Below are positions 1 through 8,175 of a stretch of 64,000 nt of DNA, piece after piece. The notes beneath the pieces are model-generated. The model ran no database searches and was not told the origin of the DNA. It saw only the letters and a list, made by a program, of their open reading frames with translations. The stretch is taken from the NCBI GenBank assembly GCA_046566145.1, contig JBKHXF010000030.1, positions 105,451 to 169,450 of the forward strand. Reading direction: 5' to 3'. The position numbers and the translations under genes were made by a program. How positions within the stretch are numbered: the stretch's first letter is position 1; each line of letters begins with the position of its first letter. Source of the DNA: JBKHXF01 sp046566145 (GTDB lineage Bacteria > Actinomycetota > Nitriliruptoria > Nitriliruptorales > Nitriliruptoraceae).

Positions 1-594
1 GTCGGGGTCGAGCCGGCGGTCGGCGTCGAGCTCGTCGCCCCCGACGACCCGCGCCGCTGGCACGGCGCCGCGGTGCTCTACCGCCACGGCGGCTGGGACG
101 GCGACGACACCGGTGCCCGCGACCGCGACGAGCTGTGGGCGTGGCGCGTCGACGGGTGGCGGGTGCTGGCCGAGCAGGGCCGCGGGCTGACCCGCCTCGC
201 CCTGCGGCACGGCACCCCGGTCGGCGTCGCCTCGCTCGCGTGGGACCCGAAGCTCGACCTCGCCGCCCACGACCGCGGCCACGCCGGGCTCGCCGCGGTC
301 TCCGACGTGCTCGTCCACCCGGCGCATCACGGCACCGGGGTCGAGGCGACGCTCGTCGCCGGGGTGGTCGGGGACCTCCTCGACGGGCACCCCCGGGCGC
401 TCGTCACCGCCCGCACGTCGTCGGTCGTCCTGCCGCCGGCGGGGGAGGGGCCGGGTCCCGGCCCGGTGCCGGGCGCCGTGCTCGACGACGGGGGCGTGCC
501 CACCCCGCCGGCGCACGCGGCCGCCGGCGCGGTCACCCACCGCCTGCTCGGGTTCCGGCCGACCGCGACGCTGGGTGGCCTCCGCCGGCGCTGA
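1..594 (+). CDS. C-terminal part of a GNAT-like acetyltransferase (5' end outside window)
   Basis: The frame is open from base 1 and ends at TGA 592-594, so only the last 197 residues are seen. A stretch reading SDVLVHPAHHGTGVEATLVA resembles motif A of the GNAT acetyltransferase fold (valine-rich strand, Pro, then an R/H-x-G-x-G/E loop that binds acetyl-CoA), and the end 'THRLLGFRPT' resembles the terminal GNAT 'klGF' strand. A Gly/Pro-rich low-complexity insertion (about residues 138-165 of the visible part) lies between them. In mycobacteria hom is preceded by lysA, so this neighbour is not the usual one. No substrate can be proposed. The GNAT assignment rests on these two motifs only. Confidence 0.45.
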   Translation, partial: VGVEPAVGVELVAPDDPRRWHGAAVLYRHGGWDGDDTGARDRDELWAWRVDGWRVLAEQGRGLTRLALRHGTPVGVASLAWDPKLDLAAHDRGHAGLAAVSDVLVHPAHHGTGVEATLVAGVVGDLLDGHPRALVTARTSSVVLPPAGEGPGPGPVPGAVLDDGGVPTPPAHAAAGAVTHRLLGFRPTATLGGLRRR

Positions 595-630
595 ACCCCT
601 CCAGCGGGCGGGTGCGGGCCGGGCGGTCTG

Positions 631-636
631 TACGCT
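631..636 (+). promoter_or_regulatory. Candidate -10 box (TACGCT) for hom-thrC
   Basis: TACGCT fits the actinobacterial TAnnnT -10 consensus and lies 34 nt upstream of the chosen hom start. The same or a very similar hexamer recurs upstream of about twenty genes in this window. No convincing -35 hexamer is visible. Confidence 0.45.
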
Positions 637-670
637 CGGGCGGCCCCCGCACGCCGCGTGCCGGGGTGCC

Positions 671-1993
671 GTGACGAGCGAGGTGCGTGTGGAGCAGGGC
701 CGAGGATCCATCCGGGTCGGGCTGCTGGGCTGCGGGACCGTCGGGGGCGGCGTCGTGCGCATCCTCGACCGCGAGGCCGCCGACATCACCGCCCGCGTGG
801 GTGCCCCCGTGGTCGTCACCCGCATCGCCGTGCGCGACACCACCATCGACCGCGGCCTCCCGGTCGACGCCGGCGTCTTCACCGACGACCCGCTCGCGGT
901 GGTCGAGGCCGTCGACGTCGACGTCGTGGTGGAGGTGATGGGCGGGCGCGACCCGGCCTCGAAGCTCGTCCGGCGCGCGCTCGAGCTCGGCAAGCCGGTC
1001 GTCACCGCCAACAAGGAGCTCGTCGCCCACGAGGGCCCGGAGCTGCACGACCTGGCCGAGGAGCGCGGCGTCGACCTGTTCTACGAGGCCGCGGTCGCCG
1101 GCGCCATCCCGATCATCAAGCCGCTGAAGGAGTCGCTCGCCGGCGACCGGATCCGCCGCGTGGTCGGCATCCTCAACGGCACGACCAACTTCATCCTCAC
1201 CGCGATGACGGAGCAGGGCGCGTCCTACGACGACGTGCTGGCCGAGGCCCAGCGGCTCGGGTTCGCCGAGGCCGACCCGACCGCCGACGTCGGCGGCCAC
1301 GACGCGGCGTCGAAGACCGCCATCCTCGCGTCGCTCGCGTTCGACACGAAGGTCCACGCCGACGACGTGTTCCGCGAGGGCATCGACCGGGTCACCGCGA
1401 CCGACATCTCCGTCGCCGACCGGCTCGGGTACGTGATCAAGCTGCTCGGCATCGCGTCGAAGACCGACGAGGGCGTGGCCGTGCGCGTCCACCCGGCGTT
1501 CGTGCCCAAGACCCACCCGCTCGCCTCGGTCCGCGAGTCGTTCAACGCCATCTACGTCGAGGCGGACGCCGCCGGCGAGCTGATGTTCTACGGCCGCGGC
1601 GCCGGCGCGCTGCCGACCGGGTCGGCCGTCGTCGGCGACGTGCTGGACACCGCCCGCAACCTGCTGCAGACCGTGGCCGGACCGACCGCCTCGCGCCACC
1701 GCGCCGAGCCGATCCGGCCGATCGAGGAGCTCGTCACCCAGTACTACGTGCTGCTCGACGTGGACGACACGGCGGGCGTGCTCGCCGACGTCGCCCGGAC
1801 CTTCGGCGACCACGACGTGTCCATCGCCCAGGTGTGGCAGGAGGGCGCCGACGACCACGCCCAGCTGGTGCTCATCACCCACCGGGCGACCGAGGCCGCC
1901 CTGCGCACGACGGTCGACGCGCTGGCCGCCACCGAGGGCGTCCGCGCCGTCGCGAGCGTCCTTCGGGTCGAGGCGGAGGTGTTCGACCAGTGA
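671..1993 (+). CDS. hom: Homoserine dehydrogenase
   Basis: Reduces aspartate semialdehyde to homoserine with NAD(P)H, the branch point to threonine and methionine. The N-terminal Rossmann motif G-C-G-T-V-G begins at residue 20. The catalytic domain shows NGTTNFIL (about residues 161-168) and the conserved lysines of 'IPIIKPLKESLAGDRI' (K150, K153). A C-terminal ACT domain (about 358-435) is the expected threonine-feedback module. GTG 671 gives 440 aa, the normal size; an upstream in-frame GTG at 575 would overlap the previous gene and add an unconserved stretch. The TGA overlaps the GTG of thrC, so the two are translationally coupled. First gene of a hom-thrC-(MFS)-thrB cluster. Confidence 0.95.
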   Translation: MTSEVRVEQGRGSIRVGLLGCGTVGGGVVRILDREAADITARVGAPVVVTRIAVRDTTIDRGLPVDAGVFTDDPLAVVEAVDVDVVVEVMGGRDPASKLVRRALELGKPVVTANKELVAHEGPELHDLAEERGVDLFYEAAVAGAIPIIKPLKESLAGDRIRRVVGILNGTTNFILTAMTEQGASYDDVLAEAQRLGFAEADPTADVGGHDAASKTAILASLAFDTKVHADDVFREGIDRVTATDISVADRLGYVIKLLGIASKTDEGVAVRVHPAFVPKTHPLASVRESFNAIYVEADAAGELMFYGRGAGALPTGSAVVGDVLDTARNLLQTVAGPTASRHRAEPIRPIEELVTQYYVLLDVDDTAGVLADVARTFGDHDVSIAQVWQEGADDHAQLVLITHRATEAALRTTVDALAATEGVRAVASVLRVEAEVFDQ

Positions 1994-3147
1994 GCCAGCT
2001 CGACCAGCAGACCGACGCGGGCCCGGCCACCGGCGCCCCGGCGCACCCGCCGGCGCCGATCGCGGCAGGCGACCCGCCCCCGCGCCCGGGCGGCGCGCAC
2101 GTCTGGCGGGGGATCATCCACGAGTACCGCGACCGCATGCCGGTGTCCGACACGACCCCGATCGTGTCGCTGCGCGAGGGCGGCACGCCGCTCGTCTACT
2201 CGTGCCAGCTCTCGGAGCTCACCGGCTGCGAGGTATGGCTGAAGTACGACGGCGCCAACCCCACGGGCTCGTTCAAGGACCGCGGGATGACGATGGCCAT
2301 CACCAAGGCCGTCGAGAAGGGCGCCCGCGCGGTCATCTGCGCCTCGACCGGGAACACCTCGGCGTCCGCCGCGGCGTACGCCGGCTACGCCGGGCTGGTG
2401 TGCGGCGTCATCATCCCGGCCGGCAAGATCGCGCTCGGCAAGCTCGCCCAGGCGCTGGTCCACGGGGCCCGGGTGATCCAGGTCGACGGCAACTTCGACG
2501 ACGCCCTGGACATGTGTCGCGAGCTCGACGAGCGCTACCCGATCGAGCTCGTGAACTCGGTCAACCCGTACCGCATCGACGGGCAGCGCACCGGCGCGTG
2601 GGAGGTCTGCGACCAGCTCGGCCGGGCACCCGACGTGCACTGCATGCCGGTCGGCAACGCCGGCAACATCACCGCGTACTGGCGCGGCTACACCGAGTAC
2701 CACGCGGACGGGCTCATCGACGCGCTGCCGGTGATGCGCGGCTGGCAGGCCGCCGGCGCGGCGCCCATCGTCGCGGGCCACCGGATCGAGAAGCCGTCGA
2801 CCATCGCGACCGCCATCCGGATCGGCAACCCGGCGTCGTGGCAGCAGGCCGAGGCCGCCCGCGACGAGTCCGGCGGCTCCATCCGCGCCGTCACCGACCG
2901 CGAGATCCTGTCGGCCTACCGCCGGCTCGCCCGCGAGGGCGTGTTCTGCGAGCCCGCGTCGGCGTCGTCCGTCGCCGGCCTGCTCCAGCTGCACGAGGCG
3001 GGCGAGCTCGAGCGTGGGCAGACCGTCGTGTGCGTCCTCACCGGCCACGGCCTGAAGGACCCCGACTGGGCCGTCTCGGGCGCGTCGACCCCGCCGACCA
3101 TCCCCGTGGACGTCGACCGCGCCGCGGAGCTGCTCGACCTCGCCTGA
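1990..3147 (+). CDS. thrC: Threonine synthase
   Basis: PLP enzyme that converts O-phosphohomoserine to threonine. The Schiff-base lysine is K96 in TGSFKDRG, followed by the typical 'CASTGNTSASAAAYAGYAG' phosphate/PLP region. The 385 aa are about 30 longer than the compact actinobacterial enzyme because of a Pro/Ala-rich N-terminal leader (residues 1-35) before 'VWRGIIHEYRDRMPV', where family similarity starts. The GTG start overlaps the hom stop (GTGA), supporting this start and coupling. A perfect 7-bp hairpin follows the stop. Confidence 0.95.
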   Translation: MSQLDQQTDAGPATGAPAHPPAPIAAGDPPPRPGGAHVWRGIIHEYRDRMPVSDTTPIVSLREGGTPLVYSCQLSELTGCEVWLKYDGANPTGSFKDRGMTMAITKAVEKGARAVICASTGNTSASAAAYAGYAGLVCGVIIPAGKIALGKLAQALVHGARVIQVDGNFDDALDMCRELDERYPIELVNSVNPYRIDGQRTGAWEVCDQLGRAPDVHCMPVGNAGNITAYWRGYTEYHADGLIDALPVMRGWQAAGAAPIVAGHRIEKPSTIATAIRIGNPASWQQAEAARDESGGSIRAVTDREILSAYRRLAREGVFCEPASASSVAGLLQLHEAGELERGQTVVCVLTGHGLKDPDWAVSGASTPPTIPVDVDRAAELLDLA

Positions 3148-3152
3148 CCCGG

Positions 3153-3172
3153 GTCCCGCCCCCTCGCGGGAC
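3153..3172 (+). terminator. Short hairpin after thrC
   Basis: GTCCCGC-loop-GCGGGAC, a perfect 7-bp stem with a 6-nt loop six bases after the thrC stop. There is no U-tract, as is usual in high-GC actinobacteria. It could terminate or attenuate before the MFS gene. Confidence 0.45.
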
Positions 3173-3259
3173 GGGGTGTCTCGACGTCGAGGCATCTGGC
3201 ACGCTGCGCGGGCGCGAACCGACCGGTCCGCCTCGTCCCGACCTCCACCGAGCCCGCCC

Positions 3260-4579
3260 GTGTCGTCGAGCCCCACCGGCCCCGAGCGCACCTCGCAGAT
3301 GCGCGAGATCGTCGCGCTCATGCGCCGGCGGCCCGACTTCCGGCGCCTGTTCTCCGCGAGCGTCGTCAGCTTCCTGGGCGACTGGTTCGCGCTGGTCGCC
3401 GTCGCGAGCCTGGTCGAGGAGCTCACCGGCAGCGAGGGCTCGACCGCGCTGGTGTTCGCCGCCGAGGTCCTGCCCTTCTTCGTCTTCTCGCCGCTCGCGG
3501 GCGTGCTGGCCGACCGCCTCGACCGCAGGACCCTGCTCGTCGGCTCGGCCGTGGCCCGCATCTTCCCGGCGCTCGGCCTCGTGGTCGCCTCGGTCACCGG
3601 ACAGGCGTGGCTCGCCTACGTGTGCGTCGCGACCATCTCGGCGCTCGCGTCGTTCTTCGAGCCCGTCGTGTCGGCCGTGGTCCCCAACGTCGTCGAGCGC
3701 GACGAGGTCCCGGTCGCGCAGGCCGCCATCGGCAGCGTCTGGGGCTCGATGCTCTTCGTCGGGGCGGCCATCGGCGGGCTCGTCGCGGCCGTCCTCGGCC
3801 GCGACGCGTCGTTCCTCATCAACGCCGGCACGTTCGTCGTCTCGGCGCTGCTGGTCGCGCGCATCGTCAGCCCGCTGAACCGCGGGGTCGTCCATGCCGG
3901 CGCCTCGGTGCTGGGTGACCTGCGTGAGGTGTGGACCTACGCGCGCGCCCGCAAGCCGGTGGCTGCGCTGATGGTGACCAAGGCCGGTGTCGGGGTCGGC
4001 AACGGGGTCGTGGGCATCCTGCCGATCTACGCGCTGACCGTCTTCCAGGCCGGCGAGGCCGGCATCGGCGTGCTGCTCGCGGCCCGGGGGCTCGGCGCGC
4101 TCGTCGGCCCCCACCTCGGACGCCGGCTCACCCGCGACGACGGCCGGCGCATCGTGCTGTGGAACGGCCTGTCCATCCTGTTCTACGCCGCCGCGTACGC
4201 CGCGCTGCCCCTCGCCGGCTCGCTCGCCGTCGCGTTCCTGCTGGTCACCGCGGCCCACGTCGGTGGCGGCAACCAGTGGGTCGCCTCCACAACCGGCCTC
4301 CAGCTCGCCACCCCCGACCACGTCCGCGGTCGCGTGCTCGGCGTCGACTTCGCCCTGGCCACCGTGACGATGGGCGTGAGCGCCATCCTCGCCGGCGTCG
4401 TGGCCGAGCGCGCCTCCCTCGCGACCGCCTCGTGGCTGCTCGCCGGGTTCTCCTTCACCTACGGCGTCGCCTGGCTGGCCTGGACGCGGGACCTGTGGGG
4501 CCCCGGGTCGACCGACCCCCTCGGGGCCGCGGGCGGGGGGCTCGACGCCGAGCCCGTAGCATCCACCCCGGCCGGCTGA
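3260..4579 (+). CDS. MFS transporter (EntS/MFS_3-like)
   Basis: Integral membrane protein of about 440 aa with roughly twelve hydrophobic segments, starting 'RRRPDFRRLFSASVVSFLGD' and with the conserved loop 'GVLADRLDRRTLLVGS' (G-x-L-a-D-r-x-d-R-R) after TM2, the signature of the major facilitator family. It has the N-terminal style of the MFS_3 (enterobactin exporter-like) branch. The start could be GTG 3260 or ATG 3299; GTG 3176 is unlikely because it adds an unconserved Arg-rich leader. It sits between thrC and thrB, where standard actinobacterial clusters have no gene, so an amino-acid exporter role is possible but not shown by sequence. Confidence 0.8.
   Translation: MSSSPTGPERTSQMREIVALMRRRPDFRRLFSASVVSFLGDWFALVAVASLVEELTGSEGSTALVFAAEVLPFFVFSPLAGVLADRLDRRTLLVGSAVARIFPALGLVVASVTGQAWLAYVCVATISALASFFEPVVSAVVPNVVERDEVPVAQAAIGSVWGSMLFVGAAIGGLVAAVLGRDASFLINAGTFVVSALLVARIVSPLNRGVVHAGASVLGDLREVWTYARARKPVAALMVTKAGVGVGNGVVGILPIYALTVFQAGEAGIGVLLAARGLGALVGPHLGRRLTRDDGRRIVLWNGLSILFYAAAYAALPLAGSLAVAFLLVTAAHVGGGNQWVASTTGLQLATPDHVRGRVLGVDFALATVTMGVSAILAGVVAERASLATASWLLAGFSFTYGVAWLAWTRDLWGPGSTDPLGAAGGGLDAEPVASTPAG
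4557..4562 (+). promoter_or_regulatory. Candidate -10 box (TAGCAT) for thrB
   Basis: TAGCAT matches TAnnnT, overlaps the 3' end of the MFS gene and lies 67 nt before the thrB start. No -35 box is evident. Confidence 0.3.
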
Positions 4580-4629
4580 CCGCGCCCCGCGCCCCGCCCG
4601 CCGCCACCCCCGACCGCCGAGGCCCCGAC

Positions 4630-5607
4630 GTGACCGACGTCCGCCACCACGCCGTCCAGGTCCCCGCCACCACCGCGAACCTCGGGCCCGGCTTCGACGC
4701 GTTCGGGGCCGCCGTCGGCCTGCACCTGTACGCCCGCTCCCTCCCGCGCGACGCGCAGCCCGAGCGGGTCGCCACCACCGGCGCCGGCGCGGGCGACGAC
4801 GGCGACCTGCCCACCGGCGACGAGAACCTGCTGTGGCGCTCGCTGGTCGCGTTCTGCGAGCACGTCGGCGTCGAGGTCCCGGACGTCGCGGTGCGCGTCA
4901 CCACGTCCATCCCGCTCGAGCGCGGGCTCGGGTCGTCGTCGTCGGCCATCGTCGCGGGGCTCGGCCTCGGCCGGGCGCTCACCGGCGCGGTCGTCGGCGA
5001 CGTCGAGCTGTGCGAGCTCGCCGACCGGCTCGAGGGCCACCCGGACAACGTCGTCCCGGCGATCCTCGGCGGCCTGACCGCCTGCACCACCGACGGCGAC
5101 GGGCGGCTGGTCGTGCGCCGGGTCCAGCCCGCCCCCCGGCTCCGCCCGGTCGTGCTCGTGCCGCAGACCCGCCAGTCCACCTCCGAGGCCCGCGGGGTGC
5201 TCCCGGAGACGCTCACCCGGGCCGAGGTCGCGGTCGAGACGGGCCGGGGTGCCCACGTGGTCGGCGCGCTCGCCGGGCTCTGGCCCGCCGAGGCGAGCGC
5301 CACCGCCGACCTGCTCCACGAGCCGGCCCGCCTCGCGGTGATGGAGCCCACCGGCGCCGCCGTCACGGCCCTGCGCGCCGGCGGCGTGCACGCGTGGCTC
5401 TCCGGCGCCGGCCCGTCCGTGGCCGCCGCCGTCGCGGACCTCGAGGCCGACCACCACGCCCTGCTCGACGCGGTCGCCACCGAGCACGGGATGACCGTCC
5501 ACCGCCTCGACTGGGACCTGCGCGGTCTCCTCGCCTGCCCGGACGACGGCTGCGGTCTGGCGGGCGTCGGAGGCTGCGCGCAGTGCCCCCGCGAGGGAGT
5601 ACGCTGA
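4630..5607 (+). CDS. thrB: Homoserine kinase
   Basis: GHMP-family kinase that phosphorylates homoserine to O-phosphohomoserine, the substrate of ThrC. It opens with 'VQVPATTANLGPGFDAFGAA' (the family's substrate-binding start) and carries the GHMP phosphate loop 'LERGLGSSSSAIVAGL' at about residues 97-112, plus 'GHPDNVVPAILGG' and a C-terminal 'AWLSGAGPSVAA' motif. The 325 aa are normal length. A Cys-containing tail (CPDDGC...CAQC) with paired cysteines after about residue 303 is an extension I do not recognise from standard ThrB and could bind metal. GTG 4630 is the start immediately before the conserved region. Confidence 0.92.
   Translation: MTDVRHHAVQVPATTANLGPGFDAFGAAVGLHLYARSLPRDAQPERVATTGAGAGDDGDLPTGDENLLWRSLVAFCEHVGVEVPDVAVRVTTSIPLERGLGSSSSAIVAGLGLGRALTGAVVGDVELCELADRLEGHPDNVVPAILGGLTACTTDGDGRLVVRRVQPAPRLRPVVLVPQTRQSTSEARGVLPETLTRAEVAVETGRGAHVVGALAGLWPAEASATADLLHEPARLAVMEPTGAAVTALRAGGVHAWLSGAGPSVAAAVADLEADHHALLDAVATEHGMTVHRLDWDLRGLLACPDDGCGLAGVGGCAQCPREGVR
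5600..5605 (+). promoter_or_regulatory. Possible -10 box (TACGCT) at end of thrB
   Basis: Same hexamer as upstream of hom and murA, overlapping the thrB stop, 208 nt before the next gene. Distance makes a promoter role uncertain. Confidence 0.2.
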
Positions 5608-5642
5608 ACCGCGGTCCACCGCCCCGCTCGGCCGCGGCGTCA

Positions 5643-5662
5643 CGGGCCCCCACGGGGTCCCG
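5643..5662 (+). terminator. Hairpin after thrB
   Basis: Inverted repeat CGGGCCCCC/GGGGTCCCG with one mismatch and a 2-nt minimal loop, 35 nt after the thrB stop in the 206-nt gap before the aldolase gene. No U-tract. Otherwise this gap shows no recognisable signal. Confidence 0.35.
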
Positions 5663-5813
5663 CGTCCGCACCACGGGGCACCGGCGCACCTGACGGCCGC
5701 AGCGCCGCCTGCGTCGGGCTCGACGGACCGTCCTCCACGCATCACCACCGGGGCCCTGCCGTGCTCGTGCACGCGTGCGCCCGCCGTCCCGCAGACGATC
5801 GGACGACGTCGCC

Positions 5814-6470
5814 GTGAAGCTCTTCCTCGACACCGCCAACATCGACGAGATCGCCGAGATCAACGCCTGGGGCGTCCTCGACGGCGTCACCACCAACCCG
5901 ACGCTGGCGATGAAGGAGGGGCGTGACTTCAAGGAGATGATCGCCGACATCTGCCGCGAGGTCGACGGCGACGTCTCCGCCGAGGTCGTCTCGACCGACG
6001 CCGCCGGGATGGTCGCCGAGGGGCGGGAGCTCGCGAGGATCGCCGACAACGTCGTCGTGAAGGTGCCGCTCATCCCGGCCGGCCTCAGCGCCGTGTCGCA
6101 GCTGTCGAAGGACGGCATCCGCACCAACGTGACGCTGTGCTTCTCGCCGACGCAGGCCATCCTCGCCGCCCGCGCCGGAGCCAGCTTCATCTCGCCGTTC
6201 CTCGGCCGCCTCGACGACATCGCCTCCGACGGCCTCGCGCTGCTCGGTCAGATCTGCGACATCTACCGCGTGCAGGGCTACGAGACCGAGGTGCTGTCGG
6301 CCTCGCTGCGCCACCCCCAGCACGTCGTCGAGTCGGCGCTGGCCGGCGCCGACGTCGCGACGATGCCCGCGAGCGTGTTCCGCCAGATGGTGAAGCACCC
6401 GCTCACCGACTCCGGCCTCGAGCGCTTCCTCGCCGACTGGGACGCCTACACCGCGGCCCAGCAGGGCTGA
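5814..6470 (+). CDS. fsa: Fructose-6-phosphate aldolase / small transaldolase
   Basis: 218-aa TIM-barrel enzyme of the FSA/TalC transaldolase subfamily. It starts 'KLFLDTANIDEIAEI', has the nucleotide-free phosphate motif 'DGVTTNPTLAMKEG', the Schiff-base lysine K83 in 'NVVVKVPLIPAG', and 'GIRTNVTLCFSPTQA', all diagnostic. Length fits the 215-220 aa short class rather than the 360-aa TalB class. GTG 5814 is the only start that begins directly at the conserved strand. The choice between aldolase (F6P to dihydroxyacetone and G3P) and transaldolase activity cannot be made from sequence. It is an insertion between thrB and rho relative to the mycobacterial order. Confidence 0.88.
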   Translation: MKLFLDTANIDEIAEINAWGVLDGVTTNPTLAMKEGRDFKEMIADICREVDGDVSAEVVSTDAAGMVAEGRELARIADNVVVKVPLIPAGLSAVSQLSKDGIRTNVTLCFSPTQAILAARAGASFISPFLGRLDDIASDGLALLGQICDIYRVQGYETEVLSASLRHPQHVVESALAGADVATMPASVFRQMVKHPLTDSGLERFLADWDAYTAAQQG

Positions 6471-6559
6471 CGCCCCGCCGCGGCGCACGTCGTCGCGGAA
6501 CCCCACGCCCACCCTCGAACCGCGCCGGCGGCACGGCCGCCGGCCACGGGAGAACCACG

Positions 6560-8107
6560 ATGGACCGCTCCACGCTCGGGAGCAAGGCCCTGTCGGAGCT
6601 GCGCGAGATCGCCTCCGCCATGGAGCTCTCCGGCTACGCCCGCATGAAGAAGGCCGACCTCGTCGACCTGATCATCGAGGCCGGCCAGGCCTCCTCCGGC
6701 AACGGCAACGGCAACGGGGGCGGTGCGAGCGAGGGTGACGAGCCCGAGGCCCGCGTCGAGGAGCGCTCGTCGGACTCCGGTCGGGACGAGCGGTCCGACG
6801 ACCGGTCGGACGACCGCAGCGACGACCGCAGCGACGACCGCAGCGACGACCGGGCCGACGACGGTGGTGAGGACCGTGCCCGGCGCGACGACGACGGGGA
6901 CGACGACCGTGGTGGTCGCAACCGCAACCGCCGCAACCGCAACCGCAACCGTGGCGGGGGCGACCTCGACGACGCCGAGGTCCGCGAGGGCGTGCTCGAC
7001 CTCCTGCCCGAGGGCTACGGCTTCCTGCGCACGACCGGCTACCTGTCCGGCGCGAAGGACGTCTACGTCTCGCAGAGCTTCGTCCGGCGCTTCAACCTGC
7101 GCCGGGGTGACCTCGTGCGTGGTCCGATCCGCGCGAACAAGGGCTCCGACAAGTTCCCGGCGCTGGCGCGGGTCGAGGCCGTCGAGGGCCGCGAGATCGA
7201 GAACGAGAACGACCCGTTCCTCAAGCAGCGCCCCAGCTTCGCGGACCTCACCCCGCTGTTCCCGGACGAGCGCATCGCCCTCGAGACCGAGGAGCGCTCG
7301 CCGATCTCGATGCGGATCATGGACATGGTCGCGCCGATCGGGAAGGGCCAGCGCGGCCTGATCGTCTCGCCGCCCAAGGCCGGCAAGACGACCATCCTGA
7401 AGCAGCTCGCCCACGCCATCGAGACCAACGAGCCGGACGTCCACCTCATGGTCGTGCTCGTCGACGAGCGCCCGGAGGAGGTCACCGACTTCGAGCGGTC
7501 GACCGGCGGTGAGGTCATCTCCTCCACCTTCGACCGGCCGGCCGAGGACCACACGCAGGTCGCCGAGCTCGCCATTGAGCGCGCGAAGCGGCTCGTCGAG
7601 GGCGGACGCGACGTCGTCGTGCTGCTCGACTCGATCACCCGGCTCGGGCGCGCCTACAACCTCGCCGCGCCGACCTCCGGCAAGGTCCTGTCGGGCGGGA
7701 TGGACTCGGCGGCGCTCTACCCGCCGAAGCGCTTCTTCGGCGCGGCGCGCAACATCGAGGGCGGCGGCTCGCTGACGATCATCGCGACCGCGCTGGTGGA
7801 CACCGGCTCGAAGATGGACGAGGTCATCTTCGAGGAGTTCAAGGGCACCGGGAACATGGAGGTGCGCCTCGACCGGCGCATGGAGCAGAAGCGCATCTTA
7901 CCGGCCATCGACATCGCCGCCAGCTCGACGCGCCGTGAGGACCTGCTCCTCGGTGAGGAGGACCTCGAGACGATCTGGAAGCTGCGTCGCCTGCTCACCT
8001 CGATGGACGCCGAGGCCTCGCTGGCGCTGCTCATCGACAAGCTCAGGGCGACCACGTCGAACCGCCAGTTCCTGTCGATGATCGCGAAGTCCAACCTCGG
8101 CGGCTGA
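6560..8107 (+). CDS. rho: Transcription termination factor Rho
   Basis: Hexameric RNA-dependent ATPase that ends factor-dependent transcription. Residues 1-42 are the Rho N-terminal helical domain; residues 50-138 are a low-complexity Asp/Arg then Asn/Arg-rich insertion containing repeats of D-D-R-S; about 140-195 is the cold-shock RNA-binding domain ('GYGFLRTTGYL'); the Walker A loop is 271-PPKAGKTT-278. An Arg-rich insertion is typical of actinobacterial Rho. ATG 6560 follows a GGGAGA Shine-Dalgarno. Residue 447 uses the very rare TTA leucine codon (7898-7900). A strong hairpin lies downstream. Confidence 0.96.
   Translation: MDRSTLGSKALSELREIASAMELSGYARMKKADLVDLIIEAGQASSGNGNGNGGGASEGDEPEARVEERSSDSGRDERSDDRSDDRSDDRSDDRSDDRADDGGEDRARRDDDGDDDRGGRNRNRRNRNRNRGGGDLDDAEVREGVLDLLPEGYGFLRTTGYLSGAKDVYVSQSFVRRFNLRRGDLVRGPIRANKGSDKFPALARVEAVEGREIENENDPFLKQRPSFADLTPLFPDERIALETEERSPISMRIMDMVAPIGKGQRGLIVSPPKAGKTTILKQLAHAIETNEPDVHLMVVLVDERPEEVTDFERSTGGEVISSTFDRPAEDHTQVAELAIERAKRLVEGGRDVVVLLDSITRLGRAYNLAAPTSGKVLSGGMDSAALYPPKRFFGAARNIEGGGSLTIIATALVDTGSKMDEVIFEEFKGTGNMEVRLDRRMEQKRILPAIDIAASSTRREDLLLGEEDLETIWKLRRLLTSMDAEASLALLIDKLRATTSNRQFLSMIAKSNLGG
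6791..6862 (+). repeat. Degenerate 12-nt repeats inside rho
   Basis: Four to five copies of a 12-nt unit (consensus GACGACCGCAGC) encode the D-D-R-S repeats of the Rho insertion. In-frame unit length means copy-number changes would keep the gene open. Confidence 0.7.
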
Positions 8108-8124
8108 GCCGCGGCAGGACACGA

Positions 8125-8151
8125 CGACGCCGGGCCCGCGGGCCCGCGTCG
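8125..8151. terminator. Bidirectional terminator between rho and the DUF2510 gene
   Basis: CGACGC-c-GGGCCC, 2-nt loop, GGGCCC-GCGTCG: a 12-bp stem with one bulged C between convergent genes. Its symmetry suits termination of rho (+) and of the minus-strand gene ending at 8176. Confidence 0.65.
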
Positions 8152-8175
8152 CCGTGCCGCGCCGTCGTGGTGTCG

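Noticed and set aside
6791..6862. Regular short repeats that could suggest a CRISPR array
   Set aside because: The units are 12 nt, directly adjacent without spacers, and encode part of Rho. The 21-bp units at 9,049-9,153 and 18-bp units at 47,522-47,585 are likewise spacerless and coding.
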